DNA from: a virus | DNA: 40,058 nucleotides | Reading direction: 5' to 3' (one strand) | IMG/VR virus record: IMGVR_UViG_3300049445_000518 | Coordinates: 1 to 40,058 of that record | In this document: positions 30,102 to 39,004 of the stretch, piece by piece | Layout: each line of letters begins with the position of its first letter | How positions within the stretch are numbered: position 1 is the stretch's first letter | Notes under the pieces: model-generated | Seen by the model: the letters and a program-made list of their open reading frames with translations, nothing else | Database searches by the model: none | What the model was told of the DNA's origin: nothing | Translations under genes and position numbers: made by a program

Positions 30102-31622
30102 ATGGCTGCGTTCGACCCTCAGGGCAGTACGGCAGCGCTGAATGCGGCTGGCTATCTGGATAGTCCCGCGGGGCGTGCGTCGTACACGCAGGACACCGGC
30201 GCTACGGCGTATCCCTCGTCGGCAAGCCTGAATGTCGATGCATCCGGGCGGTTGGTTGGACCACCTGGAACCGCGCTGAATCCCGGTCCGACGACCAATA
30301 ACCCGTACAACGCCAGCACGGACGGATTGAATGCCTTAGGCGCGTCGATTTCGGGCGTTACTCAGGCGCAACTGGCTCAGCAAAAAGCCGAGTTCGATGC
30401 GCAACTGGCCTTTGCCAAGGACCAGATGGAGAAGTTGGGCATTCCCCAGCTCCAGATCAACCAGCAGCTCGCTCAGCTTCAGCAGCAGCAATTCCAGGCG
30501 CAACTGTCGCTCGCCCAACAGGCTCAGCAGTACACCCAGGCGGCCACCACCGCTCAGCTCACCGGCTATTTCACGCCGCCACCGGGGGTGCCGAGCGTTT
30601 CTCAGTGGACGAATCCAACGACTGGCGCGACCAGTGCTGGTGGAGCGACCGGCACCGGTCAACAAGATCAGTACGTGCAGGCGCGCACTCAGCAGTTGAT
30701 GGGCGTTGCCAACATGCCGCAGGCACAGGCCCAGCAGACTGCCGCCTCAGAATGGAGCCAGGGCCTGGCTCAAGCTGGCAACGTCGCGTACGGCATGCCG
30801 CAAGGCTTCACGCTCGGGGGCACCGCGGCACCCGCCGCGACGGGTGGCCCGACGCAGGACCAGTACGTGACCGCGCGAACCACACAGTTGCAGGGCATGG
30901 GATTCGATCCTGCTCAAGCGTCTCAGACGGCGCTGGCCGAGTGGAGCCAGGGGCTCGCGCAGAGTGGCAATGTGGCTGGCGGTCTGCCGTCCGGCATCAG
31001 TTTCACGGCTCCGGCAACAACCGGCGGAGCCGCGGCCACGGGTGGAGGTGGCGCACAGCAGACGCTCGCCGGTCAACTCCAGCAAGCGCAACTGACGGGC
31101 CAGTACCAGGGTGCTCCGACTGAGGCCGCCAGCGAGTTCGCGCGTCAACTCCAGCTCCAACAGGGGCAGCTTGGCCAACAATATTTGGCAACTGCTGCCA
31201 GTCTCCAGGGCCCACAGAACACCTTTCAACTCTCGAACTACATGCGCGGCGCGCAGGGTAATCCGAACGTGCCGACCTACCTGCAGTCGCTGGCCGGCAA
31301 CACGGGTATGGCCGCATTCCAGGGACCAGGCACGACGCCGCCGACGGCCAACACTATGGCTGGCGTAGCCGGCCAACTCGGTGGTGGACAGTCGGCAACG
31401 CCTGGCTGGGACTATGCGCAGACGCTGGGCACCATGCAGGGCATCGCCAACCGCGGCGCGCAGGCCCTCGCGCCGGGCGCGCTCGAGCGGCTCACGCCCG
31501 AGGAGCTGCAGGCCTTCGGCTCGGGCCTGGGTGCGGTGGGTGGCTCGCTGCCATCGTTCCTGCAGCAGTACCAGCAGTCGCGCGTTGGACAGACGGCAGC
31601 CGGTACACCGGCGCTGGCATAA
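30102..31622 (+). CDS. Gln/Ala-rich virion protein with 64-residue repeats
   Basis: 506 residues. The N-terminal third includes a long Gln-rich helix (LAQQKAEFDAQLAFAKDQ and similar). Two related units follow at about 189-240 and 253-304, beginning DQYVQARTQQLMG and DQYVTARTTQLQG and sharing SEWSQGLAQ/AEWSQGLAQ and a GNVA turn. The C-terminus has Gly/Ala-rich helices. It is probably a second ejection or internal virion protein. No enzyme domain is seen. Confidence 0.7.
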   Translation: MAAFDPQGSTAALNAAGYLDSPAGRASYTQDTGATAYPSSASLNVDASGRLVGPPGTALNPGPTTNNPYNASTDGLNALGASISGVTQAQLAQQKAEFDAQLAFAKDQMEKLGIPQLQINQQLAQLQQQQFQAQLSLAQQAQQYTQAATTAQLTGYFTPPPGVPSVSQWTNPTTGATSAGGATGTGQQDQYVQARTQQLMGVANMPQAQAQQTAASEWSQGLAQAGNVAYGMPQGFTLGGTAAPAATGGPTQDQYVTARTTQLQGMGFDPAQASQTALAEWSQGLAQSGNVAGGLPSGISFTAPATTGGAAATGGGGAQQTLAGQLQQAQLTGQYQGAPTEAASEFARQLQLQQGQLGQQYLATAASLQGPQNTFQLSNYMRGAQGNPNVPTYLQSLAGNTGMAAFQGPGTTPPTANTMAGVAGQLGGGQSATPGWDYAQTLGTMQGIANRGAQALAPGALERLTPEELQAFGSGLGAVGGSLPSFLQQYQQSRVGQTAAGTPALA

Positions 31623-31625
31623 GTC

Positions 31626-34600
31626 GTGGCTGGCTCGGGCATCTGGCTCGACGACGCGACGTTCCTGCAGACGCAGGGCCAGATCTGGGCGCAGCAGCAG
31701 ACCCAGAACGTGCACGCCGGCGTCTCGTGGGCGCAGCAGGCCATGCAGGACGCGCTCAAGCCGGTCCAGGACTCGATGGCCAGGCTCCAGCAGATGGTGC
31801 CCCAGGTGCCAACCACGCCCGCGGCACCGGTAGCTCCGCCACCCACGCCCGTAGCGCCACCCGTCGAGCCTCCGCCATCCATGCCGGCGCCCGCACCGCC
31901 GGTGCCGATTGGTGGGACACCCGTGGCGACGCCGACGCCGGCACCAGGCGACCTGACTGGTGGTATCGCGCCAGCACCGACGCCGACGCTGCCGGCCGCG
32001 GTTCCGCCGCCGCCGCCACCCGCCCCGAGCATGGCCGACGTGGGTCAGAACTGGGCCCAGCAGCAAATTCAGAACCTGCTCAACCCGTCCGCGCCCTCGA
32101 GCACGGCAACACCGGCAGCGACGCCGCAGCCCATCCCTGGTTTACCCCCGACCACGACCCCGCCCTCGCCTGGCTCCGCTTCCCTCCCGTTGCCTTCTCA
32201 GGCGCAGGGTGGGGTTCCGCCGGCGACGCCCGCGACCACACCGGGCGCGCCGGCGGGCCCGCGTGACATGCCCAACGTCCAGGTCGACGCGAGCTCGCCC
32301 GAGGCCTTCGTCCGCTCGGTCACACCGGCTGCCCAGTACATCCAGGACAAGACCGGCATTCCCGCCGCGGCGATGATCGGCATGGCCGCCAACGAGACCG
32401 GCTACGGCAAGGCCGCGCCGGGGAACAACCTGTTCGGCATCAAAGGCAGCGGCCCCGCGGGATCGACGACCTCGGGCACCTGGGAGGACTACGGCAACGG
32501 GCCCGTGCAGATCACCGACCAGTTTCGCCGCTACGACAACGCCACCCAGAGTTTTTCCGACTTCGTCGATTTTCTCAGGCAGAACCCGCGCTACCAGAAC
32601 GTCATGAGTTTGGTCGACCAGGGCAAGGCCGACGTCGGTACCTTCGTGCAGGGGCTGAAGGACGCCGGCTATATGACCGACCCGAACTACGTAGGCAAGA
32701 TCCAGAACATCGTCAACCAGTGGCAGCCGACTATCGACCAGGCGCGCCAGACGGTGCAGGGTGCCATCAGCACCGGCCAGACCGCGGTCAACACGGCCGT
32801 CCAGGGTGTGCAGTCGGCGGTTGCCGCGCGTGCATCGCAGTTCGGCCTGGGGCTGAGCTCGGGCGATGCGATGGCCTTCTGCGGACCTACCGCGGCGATC
32901 GCCTTCGCTCAGACGTACGGTCGCAATCCAACGGTCGCCGAGGCCAAGCAGCTCGCGCAGCAGGTCGGCTGGGATCCGAACCAGGGCATGGCCGGCGTTG
33001 GCTCCGAGGTTTCCCTACTGAAAACCATGGGAGTCGACGCGCACGCGACGTCCGGCGTCGATTGGTCGCAGGTCGGCCGCGACGCTTCGGGCGGTAACCC
33101 CGTCATCATCGACACGCCAGGCCACTATTACTACGTCGACGGCTACAACGCCGACACCGGCCAGTTGCACGTCGGCACCAGCGGTACCGATCTGAAGGGT
33201 GGCTCCGAGTGGATGACGCCCGATCAGATCAACGCCATGCCGCAGTCGCACGGCTCGGCTCGAGCGGCGATCTTCGCCGACCATCCACTGGCGCAGCAGG
33301 ACGGTCTCGCCCAATCCAGCAGCCGTAGCCTCACGATGGGCACCAATCAGCCGGCGACACCCGACCTCGGCCAGGCCGCTGGTCAGGTACTCGGCAATGT
33401 GCCGCTGCCATTCGTGGGCATGAGCGCCAACGACCTCACGTCGCTACTCGGTCAGAACGCGCAGCAGTTGCAGACCGGCCGCGACATCGTCGGCGGCCTG
33501 CTCTCACCCGATTCGAGCGTGTCCAGGCCGCTGCGGGCGAAGGCGGACAGCATCCTGCAAGCCGTCCAGGACGTCGGCTCGCAGGCGACTCAGGCCGGTC
33601 AGGACCTGCTCCAGCAAGGACAACAGGCCCTTCAGCAGGCACCTCAGACGATCGGCGACATCCTGCAGCAGAATGCACTCACAAGCCAGGGCATCCCGAA
33701 CATCGGCGGCAACCTGCTCGAGGGCGCGGGCCAACTCGGTCAGAACCTCAGCGTGCAGAACATGGCCTCGAACCCGCTCATGCCGAGCAATCTCCTGAGC
33801 GGGGCCGAGCAAGGGTTGGGTCAGAACGTCGTCGGACCCGCGATCAACGCACTCCTGCCAGGTGGCGCGCTCGAGCAGGGACGTCAGGCGCTGGGTGGCG
33901 CCATCGCCGGATCCATGCCGGACATGCCTGTACTGGGTGGTGTGACCCAGGCGGCGGGCGGCATGCTCGCGGCGCCGAGCGTCATCGAGCAGATGCAGAC
34001 CATGCAGGAGTTGTCGCAGAAGTACGCCCCCGGCGGACTCTTCCCTGATCCCAGCACGATGACCCCGGAGGACGCCGAGCGCTGGAACAGCGCGACGATG
34101 GCCATCGCGGGCACTGTTGGACCGCCCGAGACACACGGGCGTGCCGGAGTTCCGCCGCCGCCGCCGGGCTCGGCCGCGCGCATGGACTGGCTGCTCGACC
34201 GTGGCAAGTTTGCACCGCCCGAAACGCAGACGCCCGGACTCTTGAGCACGATCGGTCGATCTATCCAGGCTGGTCGTATTGGGGCGCTCGCAGGCGGCAT
34301 TCCCACCGTGGCGCACATCGCCTTCAATGCCCCCGTCCAGATCGGGCTGAAGCTGCTCTCCGATGTGCCGGCGTCGGTGCTCAGTGGCCATGCGGAAGCC
34401 GTGGGGCCAGAGCTCTACGGCGCAATGCAGGGCTTGCGCTCGTGGGCCCTGAACGCATCCCAGACATTGCGGCAGCCCGGTCCGTTGGCCGAGAGCATGG
34501 GTGGCGGGACCGGCGCCCAGGCGCTCGAGACAGGACTCACCGGGTTGGTCCGCGCGCACCCCGTGCTCCAGGATGCCGCGCGGCAACTGGCGACCAGCGC

Positions 34601-36113
34601 GGACCTGTGGAAGACCGCGGCCATGGAGGCCACGAATCGCGGCTACGCGCCAAACACGTCGGCTTGGCAGGCCAGGGTTGCGGACCTCGTGTCGAACCCC
34701 ACCGATGCCATGACGACCTCCGCGCAGCACGCCGGCGACCGAGCCGCGCTGAGTGGCGCGATGGGCACGACTGGCCAGACCCTGGCGGACGCGATCAAGA
34801 AGGCGCCGGTGCTGCGCTTCTTCGCGCCGATTTTCAATGTCGGTTACCACGTTGCCAGTCAGGGTCTCGAGACCTCGCCGCTCGGCCTGGTCGGTACAGG
34901 CCTGGACGTCGCGCGTGCCGCCGTTGGCGAGGGACCGTATGCGGGAGCCGAGGGTTTCGCTGGCCGCGGCGGCGCAGGAGCTGTGACGCCGCTGGCCGAG
35001 CGCTTCCGAAACAACCTGATCGGCGTAGGACTGGCTGCAGGGGCCTATATGGCCGCTGGGCAGGGTCTCATTACGGGTGAGGGCCCGTCCGATCCGAGGC
35101 AGCAGGCTGCACTCAGGGATACCGGCTGGCAGCCGGACTCGATCAAAATCGGTGGCCGCTACTTCAACGCGCACCTACTTGGCCCTGTCGGATGGTCGCT
35201 CATCCAGGGCGCCAACGCCTACGAGGCAACGCATACACCTGAGGAAGGCGGCGCGCTCAAGCCTATCCTGACGCCGCAGGGCGCGCGCGCGCCCGGTCCG
35301 CAGGACATCCTGGGCGACCTTGTGGCGCGGCAAGCGCGCTACTTCAATAACGAGACCTTCTTGAATGGTGTCGGCTCGGTGCTGAATGCGCTCAGCGCGA
35401 GCGCGCAGGGCGGTCAGATGGCCACCCGTGAGGCAGAGAGCGTCATCCAATCGTTCATTCCGCAGGGCGCGCTGCTCGCCAACGCGGCATCGGCTATGGA
35501 CCCGTACGAGCGTCAAGCGCGCGGCAGCACTGCTCAAGAAACCTTCGGGCAGGCCCTCGAGACTCGCCTGCCGGGCCTGCGCCAGAACGTTCCGCCACGC
35601 TTGACCGCGACCGGTGCCCCCATCCCGAACCCACAGCAGGGCGCGGGCCTGCTCATGCCGCGAAGTAGCGTGGTCAATGCTGACCCCGTCCTGGTGGCCA
35701 TGGCGCAAGCGGGTGTGACACCGTCAGCAGCCCCGTCGTCGGTCCCCTATGGCCCATACAGCGAGATCCGCCTGACGCCCCAGGAACAGCAGGCATGGGA
35801 GCAATACCGCGGCCAGATCGTTGCGCGCTCGGCCGGCAATCTGGTCGCGTCGCCGAACTTCCAGCAGTTGCCACCCAAGACGCAGCAGGTCAACCTGCAA
35901 CGGATCAATACCATCGCCGACGATGCCGCGGGCAAGATGGTGCTGCGCGACATCATGCTGGGCGGACCAGCGGCAGCTCAGGGTCGCTCAATGCCGACGG
36001 GGCTGGCCGCGCCCGTCTACAGTTACGCGCCGATGGGTCTTGGCGACCAGTCCATGCTGTACCGCAACCAGGCTCAGCACCAGGCGCTCATGCAGTCGCT
36101 TTTAGGTCCATGA
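31626..36113 (+). CDS. Giant virion protein with GH73-like and C39-like muralytic domains
   Basis: 1,495 residues from GTG. A Pro-rich N-terminus comes first. At about 222-365 lies a FlgJ/GH73-type glucosaminidase (MIGMAANETGYGK with Glu257, NNLFGIKG, DFLRQNPRYQN). At about 412-545 lies a C39/papain-like domain (FCGPTAAIAFAQTYG with Cys419, GHYYYVDGY with His500). A long Gln/Ala-rich region follows, with two hydrophobic stretches near 900-930 and 1125-1150 that could enter a membrane. It probably opens the cell wall and helps form a conduit during DNA ejection. The tape-measure role of a long tail is the alternative. Confidence 0.82.
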   Translation: MAGSGIWLDDATFLQTQGQIWAQQQTQNVHAGVSWAQQAMQDALKPVQDSMARLQQMVPQVPTTPAAPVAPPPTPVAPPVEPPPSMPAPAPPVPIGGTPVATPTPAPGDLTGGIAPAPTPTLPAAVPPPPPPAPSMADVGQNWAQQQIQNLLNPSAPSSTATPAATPQPIPGLPPTTTPPSPGSASLPLPSQAQGGVPPATPATTPGAPAGPRDMPNVQVDASSPEAFVRSVTPAAQYIQDKTGIPAAAMIGMAANETGYGKAAPGNNLFGIKGSGPAGSTTSGTWEDYGNGPVQITDQFRRYDNATQSFSDFVDFLRQNPRYQNVMSLVDQGKADVGTFVQGLKDAGYMTDPNYVGKIQNIVNQWQPTIDQARQTVQGAISTGQTAVNTAVQGVQSAVAARASQFGLGLSSGDAMAFCGPTAAIAFAQTYGRNPTVAEAKQLAQQVGWDPNQGMAGVGSEVSLLKTMGVDAHATSGVDWSQVGRDASGGNPVIIDTPGHYYYVDGYNADTGQLHVGTSGTDLKGGSEWMTPDQINAMPQSHGSARAAIFADHPLAQQDGLAQSSSRSLTMGTNQPATPDLGQAAGQVLGNVPLPFVGMSANDLTSLLGQNAQQLQTGRDIVGGLLSPDSSVSRPLRAKADSILQAVQDVGSQATQAGQDLLQQGQQALQQAPQTIGDILQQNALTSQGIPNIGGNLLEGAGQLGQNLSVQNMASNPLMPSNLLSGAEQGLGQNVVGPAINALLPGGALEQGRQALGGAIAGSMPDMPVLGGVTQAAGGMLAAPSVIEQMQTMQELSQKYAPGGLFPDPSTMTPEDAERWNSATMAIAGTVGPPETHGRAGVPPPPPGSAARMDWLLDRGKFAPPETQTPGLLSTIGRSIQAGRIGALAGGIPTVAHIAFNAPVQIGLKLLSDVPASVLSGHAEAVGPELYGAMQGLRSWALNASQTLRQPGPLAESMGGGTGAQALETGLTGLVRAHPVLQDAARQLATSADLWKTAAMEATNRGYAPNTSAWQARVADLVSNPTDAMTTSAQHAGDRAALSGAMGTTGQTLADAIKKAPVLRFFAPIFNVGYHVASQGLETSPLGLVGTGLDVARAAVGEGPYAGAEGFAGRGGAGAVTPLAERFRNNLIGVGLAAGAYMAAGQGLITGEGPSDPRQQAALRDTGWQPDSIKIGGRYFNAHLLGPVGWSLIQGANAYEATHTPEEGGALKPILTPQGARAPGPQDILGDLVARQARYFNNETFLNGVGSVLNALSASAQGGQMATREAESVIQSFIPQGALLANAASAMDPYERQARGSTAQETFGQALETRLPGLRQNVPPRLTATGAPIPNPQQGAGLLMPRSSVVNADPVLVAMAQAGVTPSAAPSSVPYGPYSEIRLTPQEQQAWEQYRGQIVARSAGNLVASPNFQQLPPKTQQVNLQRINTIADDAAGKMVLRDIMLGGPAAAQGRSMPTGLAAPVYSYAPMGLGDQSMLYRNQAQHQALMQSLLGP

Positions 36114-36320
36114 GCGTTTCATCGGTCCGTAGAGATATAGCCAGACCAGCCATCCCAATGGGATGAACAGGCCCAAATAGCCGACCGCTTGCCCCCAGTT
36201 TCCGTCATACAGGTACGGCAACCCGTGACTTCCCAGGAAGTAGGCCGACCAGAGCACCGGAACGGCGAGGATGACGAAAATCAATCCTGGCCACCATGAC
36301 GTCTTAGACTGAGACTGCAT
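36102..36320 (-). CDS. Isolated leftward membrane protein (moron candidate)
   Basis: 72 residues from ATG 36320, with CGGAGG nine bases upstream. Two clear membrane helices (WWPGLIFVILAVPVLWSAYFLG and AVGYLGLFIPLGWLVWLYLYG) are joined by a polar loop. It is the only gene on the minus strand within the late region, between the giant ejection gene (12-bp overlap at the stop) and the scaffold. Such an insertion is typical of a moron expressed in the lysogen, perhaps for superinfection exclusion. Not recognised by family. Confidence 0.7.
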   Translation of the reverse strand: MQSQSKTSWWPGLIFVILAVPVLWSAYFLGSHGLPYLYDGNWGQAVGYLGLFIPLGWLVWLYLYGPMKRSWT

Positions 36321-36366
36321 CGCGGGTAACCTCCGAGGTGCCGAGCTCCCGGTCGCGCCATGCATA

Positions 36367-36387
36367 CCGCGACGCGGGGGCTTTTTT
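36367..36387 (+). terminator. Weak Rho-independent terminator
   Basis: CCGC and GCGG (36367-36377) form a short stem around GAC, followed by GGGC and TTTTTT (36382-36387). It would end rightward transcription of the packaging/ejection operon ahead of a new promoter for scaffold and capsid. The stem is short, so efficiency is doubtful. Confidence 0.45.
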
Positions 36388-36423
36388 CTATGGTGCCCGC
36401 ACTATAGCCCGCCGGTGTAGCAG

Positions 36424-36452
36424 TTCTCCTGAATCCGAACACGCGGTACAGT
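36424..36452 (+). promoter_or_regulatory. Candidate promoter of scaffold/capsid operon
   Basis: TTCTCC (36424-36429), 17 bp, then TACAGT (36447-36452), 14 bp before the scaffold ATG at 36467. The -35 box is weak. The position after a terminator-like element and a leftward gene supports a separate transcription start for the late structural operon. Confidence 0.4.
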
Positions 36453-36466
36453 AGCGACTGTCTGAG

Positions 36467-37330
36467 ATGCCAGAGGCAGAGCCAGGCGCACCTGCAGCGA
36501 CGAGCCCGGACGGCGGCGAACCCCAGGTTTCCATCGCACTCGGTCCCGATCCTTCGATCTACCCCGAGAGCTTGAGACCCCAGGAGACGTCGCCCGCACC
36601 GCCCGTCGAGGCACCGGAACCTGACGAAGCCACCATCCCCGAGCCACCGCCCGAGAGCGCTGGAACCGTGCCTTCACCCGAAGAGGGTGAGTCGCGGGGG
36701 ACCCGCCGACGAGCAGCCGAGGATGCGTACCAGCGTGGTCTGGCAGAGGGTCAAGCCAAATACGAACGCGAGCAGCAGCAACGCGCGCACCAGGACCAGG
36801 CCGAGCAAACCCAACGCGAAGCCAACCAGCGCGTTGAGCAGTTGTTCAATGACCTGAACTCCCCGGACTATGCCACGCAGGACCGTGCTCGCCAGGGCAT
36901 CCTGCAGATGTACCACGGCAACCGTCAGGCCTCGGCCCTGCAGCAGACCACGCGTCAGCAGGTCCTGGCCGAGATGGCCGCCGACTTCGGCACGCTGAAG
37001 GATCTTCCAGGCGTCGACGACGAGGGGTACCAGGCACTGCACACGGCACCGTCCGCGGCTGACCTGGCCAAACGCGCGTTCGACCTCGGCAAGAAGTCTC
37101 AGGGCGACCAGATTGCTCGCCTCGAGGCCGAATTGCAGGGCCTGCGCGGACGCCTCGTCGGCTCACGCGCGACGCCCGAACGGGCCAATGGTGCAACCCA
37201 CTCAGACGGCAACGTATCGATTGAGGAATACGCGACCTTGTCGCCGAAGGACGCGCGCAAACTGAGCCCGGCGCAAATCGATGCGCTGACCGCCCAGCTC
37301 GCCGCCGACGCCGCGCGCAGTCGCAGCTAA
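36467..37330 (+). CDS. Scaffolding protein
   Basis: 287 residues. The N-terminal 70 residues are Pro/Glu/Ser rich and disordered. A long charged, Gln-rich helix follows (about 85-130, EDAYQRGLAEGQAKYEREQQQRAHQDQAEQ and on). More helices and a C-terminal EEYATLSPKDARKLSPAQIDALTAQLA follow. The Glu/Gln-rich helical make-up and the place immediately before the capsid gene are typical of phage scaffolds. It is expected to be absent from mature heads. Confidence 0.8.
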   Translation: MPEAEPGAPAATSPDGGEPQVSIALGPDPSIYPESLRPQETSPAPPVEAPEPDEATIPEPPPESAGTVPSPEEGESRGTRRRAAEDAYQRGLAEGQAKYEREQQQRAHQDQAEQTQREANQRVEQLFNDLNSPDYATQDRARQGILQMYHGNRQASALQQTTRQQVLAEMAADFGTLKDLPGVDDEGYQALHTAPSAADLAKRAFDLGKKSQGDQIARLEAELQGLRGRLVGSRATPERANGATHSDGNVSIEEYATLSPKDARKLSPAQIDALTAQLAADAARSRS

Positions 37331-37334
37331 TAGT

Positions 37335-37361
37335 GGGCTGAAAACAGCCCTCCGCGGAGGG
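37335..37361 (+). promoter_or_regulatory. Overlapping hairpins covering the capsid ribosome-binding site
   Basis: GGGCTG (37335-37340) and CAGCCC (37345-37350) pair around AAAA. The perfect palindrome CCCTCCGCGGAGGG spans 37348-37361, and its GGAGGG is the only Shine-Dalgarno for the capsid TTG at 37373. The two structures share CCC (37348-37350), so they exclude each other. Forming the first hairpin would free the ribosome site, and forming the second would hide it. Confidence 0.6.
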
Positions 37362-37372
37362 TTCATACAACC

Positions 37373-38254
37373 TTGGCTGACGTCACGATTACGACGGCCG
37401 CGCTTTTCATCGACCAGGTCTGGTCGCCTGAACTCAATCGGGCAATCCAGTACGACGTCGTGGTCGCGGCACTCTTCGACGACAAAAGCGCGCTGGTCGA
37501 CCAGCACGCCAACACCATCAACCTGCCGTCACGGCACAACCTGACCGCTAACGCCAAAGCGGCCGGCGCCGCGCTCACGCCGCAGGCCATCACCGAAACC
37601 CAGCAGCAGTTCGTGCTGCCGATGACCAACGGTCACCGGGCGATCGCGCAGATGATTGAGGACATCGCCGAGATCCAGAGCCGATACGACATCCGCTCGG
37701 AGACGACGATCGCGGGCGCCTACGCGTTGGCGCGCCAGATGGACGTCGACGCGGCGAGCTTGTTCGCCGCGCTGGCCACCAGCGTGGGCACCTCGAGTGC
37801 GGAGCTCACCGACGACAATCTGATCGCCGGGCGTACCGGGCTGCGCAACGCTGCTGCGCCGCGGCCGTGGTACATCTGCGTCCCGCCCGCCACCTACTCG
37901 GGCTTTCTCAAGCTCGAGAAATTCACCAACATGCTGTACATCGGCGAGTCCGAGAACGGCACCGCGGTCGAAGAGGCCAGAGTCGGCAAGATCTACGGTG
38001 CCGACGTGTACGAGTCGCAGTTGCTGGCGGGCTCCGCGCCGGCTGCATCGGGCGCGTTCTGGTCCAAGACGCACTTTTTCAAAGCGATCCAGCGCCAGCC
38101 GACGACGCACACCTGGTACAGCCCGCTCGACCTGAGCTGGGTTGTCTCGATGGACACCATTTACGGGATGTTCGAGCGACTGGAAGCGGACGAGGCGGCG
38201 GCCGCCACGACGAATAGCTCTTTATGGGGCGTCAAGCTGGCTTGTACGAAGTGA
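37373..38254 (+). CDS. Major capsid protein
   Basis: 293 residues from TTG 37373, the only start consistent with the GGAGGG at 37356-37361. It reads ALFIDQVWSPELNRAIQYDVVVAALFDDKS, then VLPMTNGHRAIAQMIEDIAEIQSRYDIRSE, then WYICVPPATYSGFLKLEKFTNM, then GKIYGADVYESQLLAG. This is the E-loop, spine helix and P-domain order of an HK97-like capsid protein, and it is directly downstream of the scaffold. It is small compared with many phage capsid proteins. The rare TTG start on what should be the most abundant protein is odd. Confidence 0.85.
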   Translation: MADVTITTAALFIDQVWSPELNRAIQYDVVVAALFDDKSALVDQHANTINLPSRHNLTANAKAAGAALTPQAITETQQQFVLPMTNGHRAIAQMIEDIAEIQSRYDIRSETTIAGAYALARQMDVDAASLFAALATSVGTSSAELTDDNLIAGRTGLRNAAAPRPWYICVPPATYSGFLKLEKFTNMLYIGESENGTAVEEARVGKIYGADVYESQLLAGSAPAASGAFWSKTHFFKAIQRQPTTHTWYSPLDLSWVVSMDTIYGMFERLEADEAAAATTNSSLWGVKLACTK

Positions 38255-38258
38255 TCCC

Positions 38259-38543
38259 GTGTCCAACGTCGACACTTTCCAGGGCCAGAGCTACGCCGCG
38301 TTCACGACTTCGAACGTGGCCGTCAAGGCGCGCGCCGGACGCATCGCCAAGATCGTCGTCACGGCTGCGGTGACGGGCAGCCTGACCATCTACGACAACC
38401 CGTCGGCCGCCAGCGGCACGATCCTGTACGTGTCGGCCGCGACCCCCGCGGTCGGCACCATCCTGGTGCTCGACATCCCGGCCCGATCGGGCATCTTCCT
38501 GGTGCCTGGCTCGGCCGGCGCGGGCATCGTCGTCTATAGCTGA
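38259..38543 (+). CDS. Small decoration-like head protein
   Basis: 94 residues from GTG 38259, five bases after the capsid stop. Strands alternate along its length (VAVKARAGRIAKIVVTAAVTGSLTIYDNPSAASGTILYVSAA), with few charged residues. This is a small beta-sandwich, typical of head decoration or head-completion proteins. Composition resembles the protein at 39850. No specific homologue is recognised. Confidence 0.75.
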   Translation: MSNVDTFQGQSYAAFTTSNVAVKARAGRIAKIVVTAAVTGSLTIYDNPSAASGTILYVSAATPAVGTILVLDIPARSGIFLVPGSAGAGIVVYS

Positions 38544-38545
38544 AC

Positions 38546-39004
38546 GTGACCAACATCATCATCAGGCGCGACCTCGAGCAGCAGGCCTACACGGTCAGGT
38601 TTCACGTGCGACTGCCCGCCCGCGCGGACTCCGACCTCATTGAAAAACGGCTGCAATGGTCGCTCGAGCGCATGATCACGCGTCTGGAGCGTCAGGGCTG
38701 GACGTTCGTACGCCTGTCCGACCGGCCGCCGCGCGGGCCGCTGCCGGTGGTGCCCGTCAAAGGTTTTGGAAAGAAGCCACCCAAAATCAGGCGCCAACCA
38801 GGTCAGGCGTCACCGCCGGCGCCGCCTGACGACAGCCTGTGGCGCGTGAGCACGCTGCCACAATTCGGCCCCAAAGCCGCGCATCTGATGACTGACGAGG
38901 TCGATTGGGAGTACGCCGCATTGTTCCATCGACCCACCATTCCGACCGCGTACGTGCAGGAGTCTGAGAAAGGGGAGCCCGAGCCGACATGGCTGAAGCA
39001 CTAA
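38546..39004 (+). CDS. Head-region hypothetical protein
   Basis: 152 residues from GTG 38546. The N-terminal strand-helix unit (IIIRRDLEQQAYTVRFHVRLP, then EKRLQWSLERMITRLERQGW) looks folded. A basic Pro-rich linker and an aromatic C-terminal segment (VDWEYAALFHRPTIPTAYVQE) follow. Its end overlaps the zinc-finger gene by 16 bp. It could be a head-tail connector accessory. Not recognised. Confidence 0.7.
   Translation: MTNIIIRRDLEQQAYTVRFHVRLPARADSDLIEKRLQWSLERMITRLERQGWTFVRLSDRPPRGPLPVVPVKGFGKKPPKIRRQPGQASPPAPPDDSLWRVSTLPQFGPKAAHLMTDEVDWEYAALFHRPTIPTAYVQESEKGEPEPTWLKH

Noticed and set aside
33504-35174. A 556-residue minus-strand open frame inside the giant ejection gene
   Set aside because: It is antisense to a frame with clear domain logic, and its composition (Arg, Gly, His rich) is typical of a shadow.
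28257-36113. Tape-measure protein of a long-tailed phage
   Set aside because: No tail tube, tail terminator, or frameshifting chaperone pair is seen, the genes lie before the capsid gene, and the portal resembles the podovirus type. It is kept only as an alternative.
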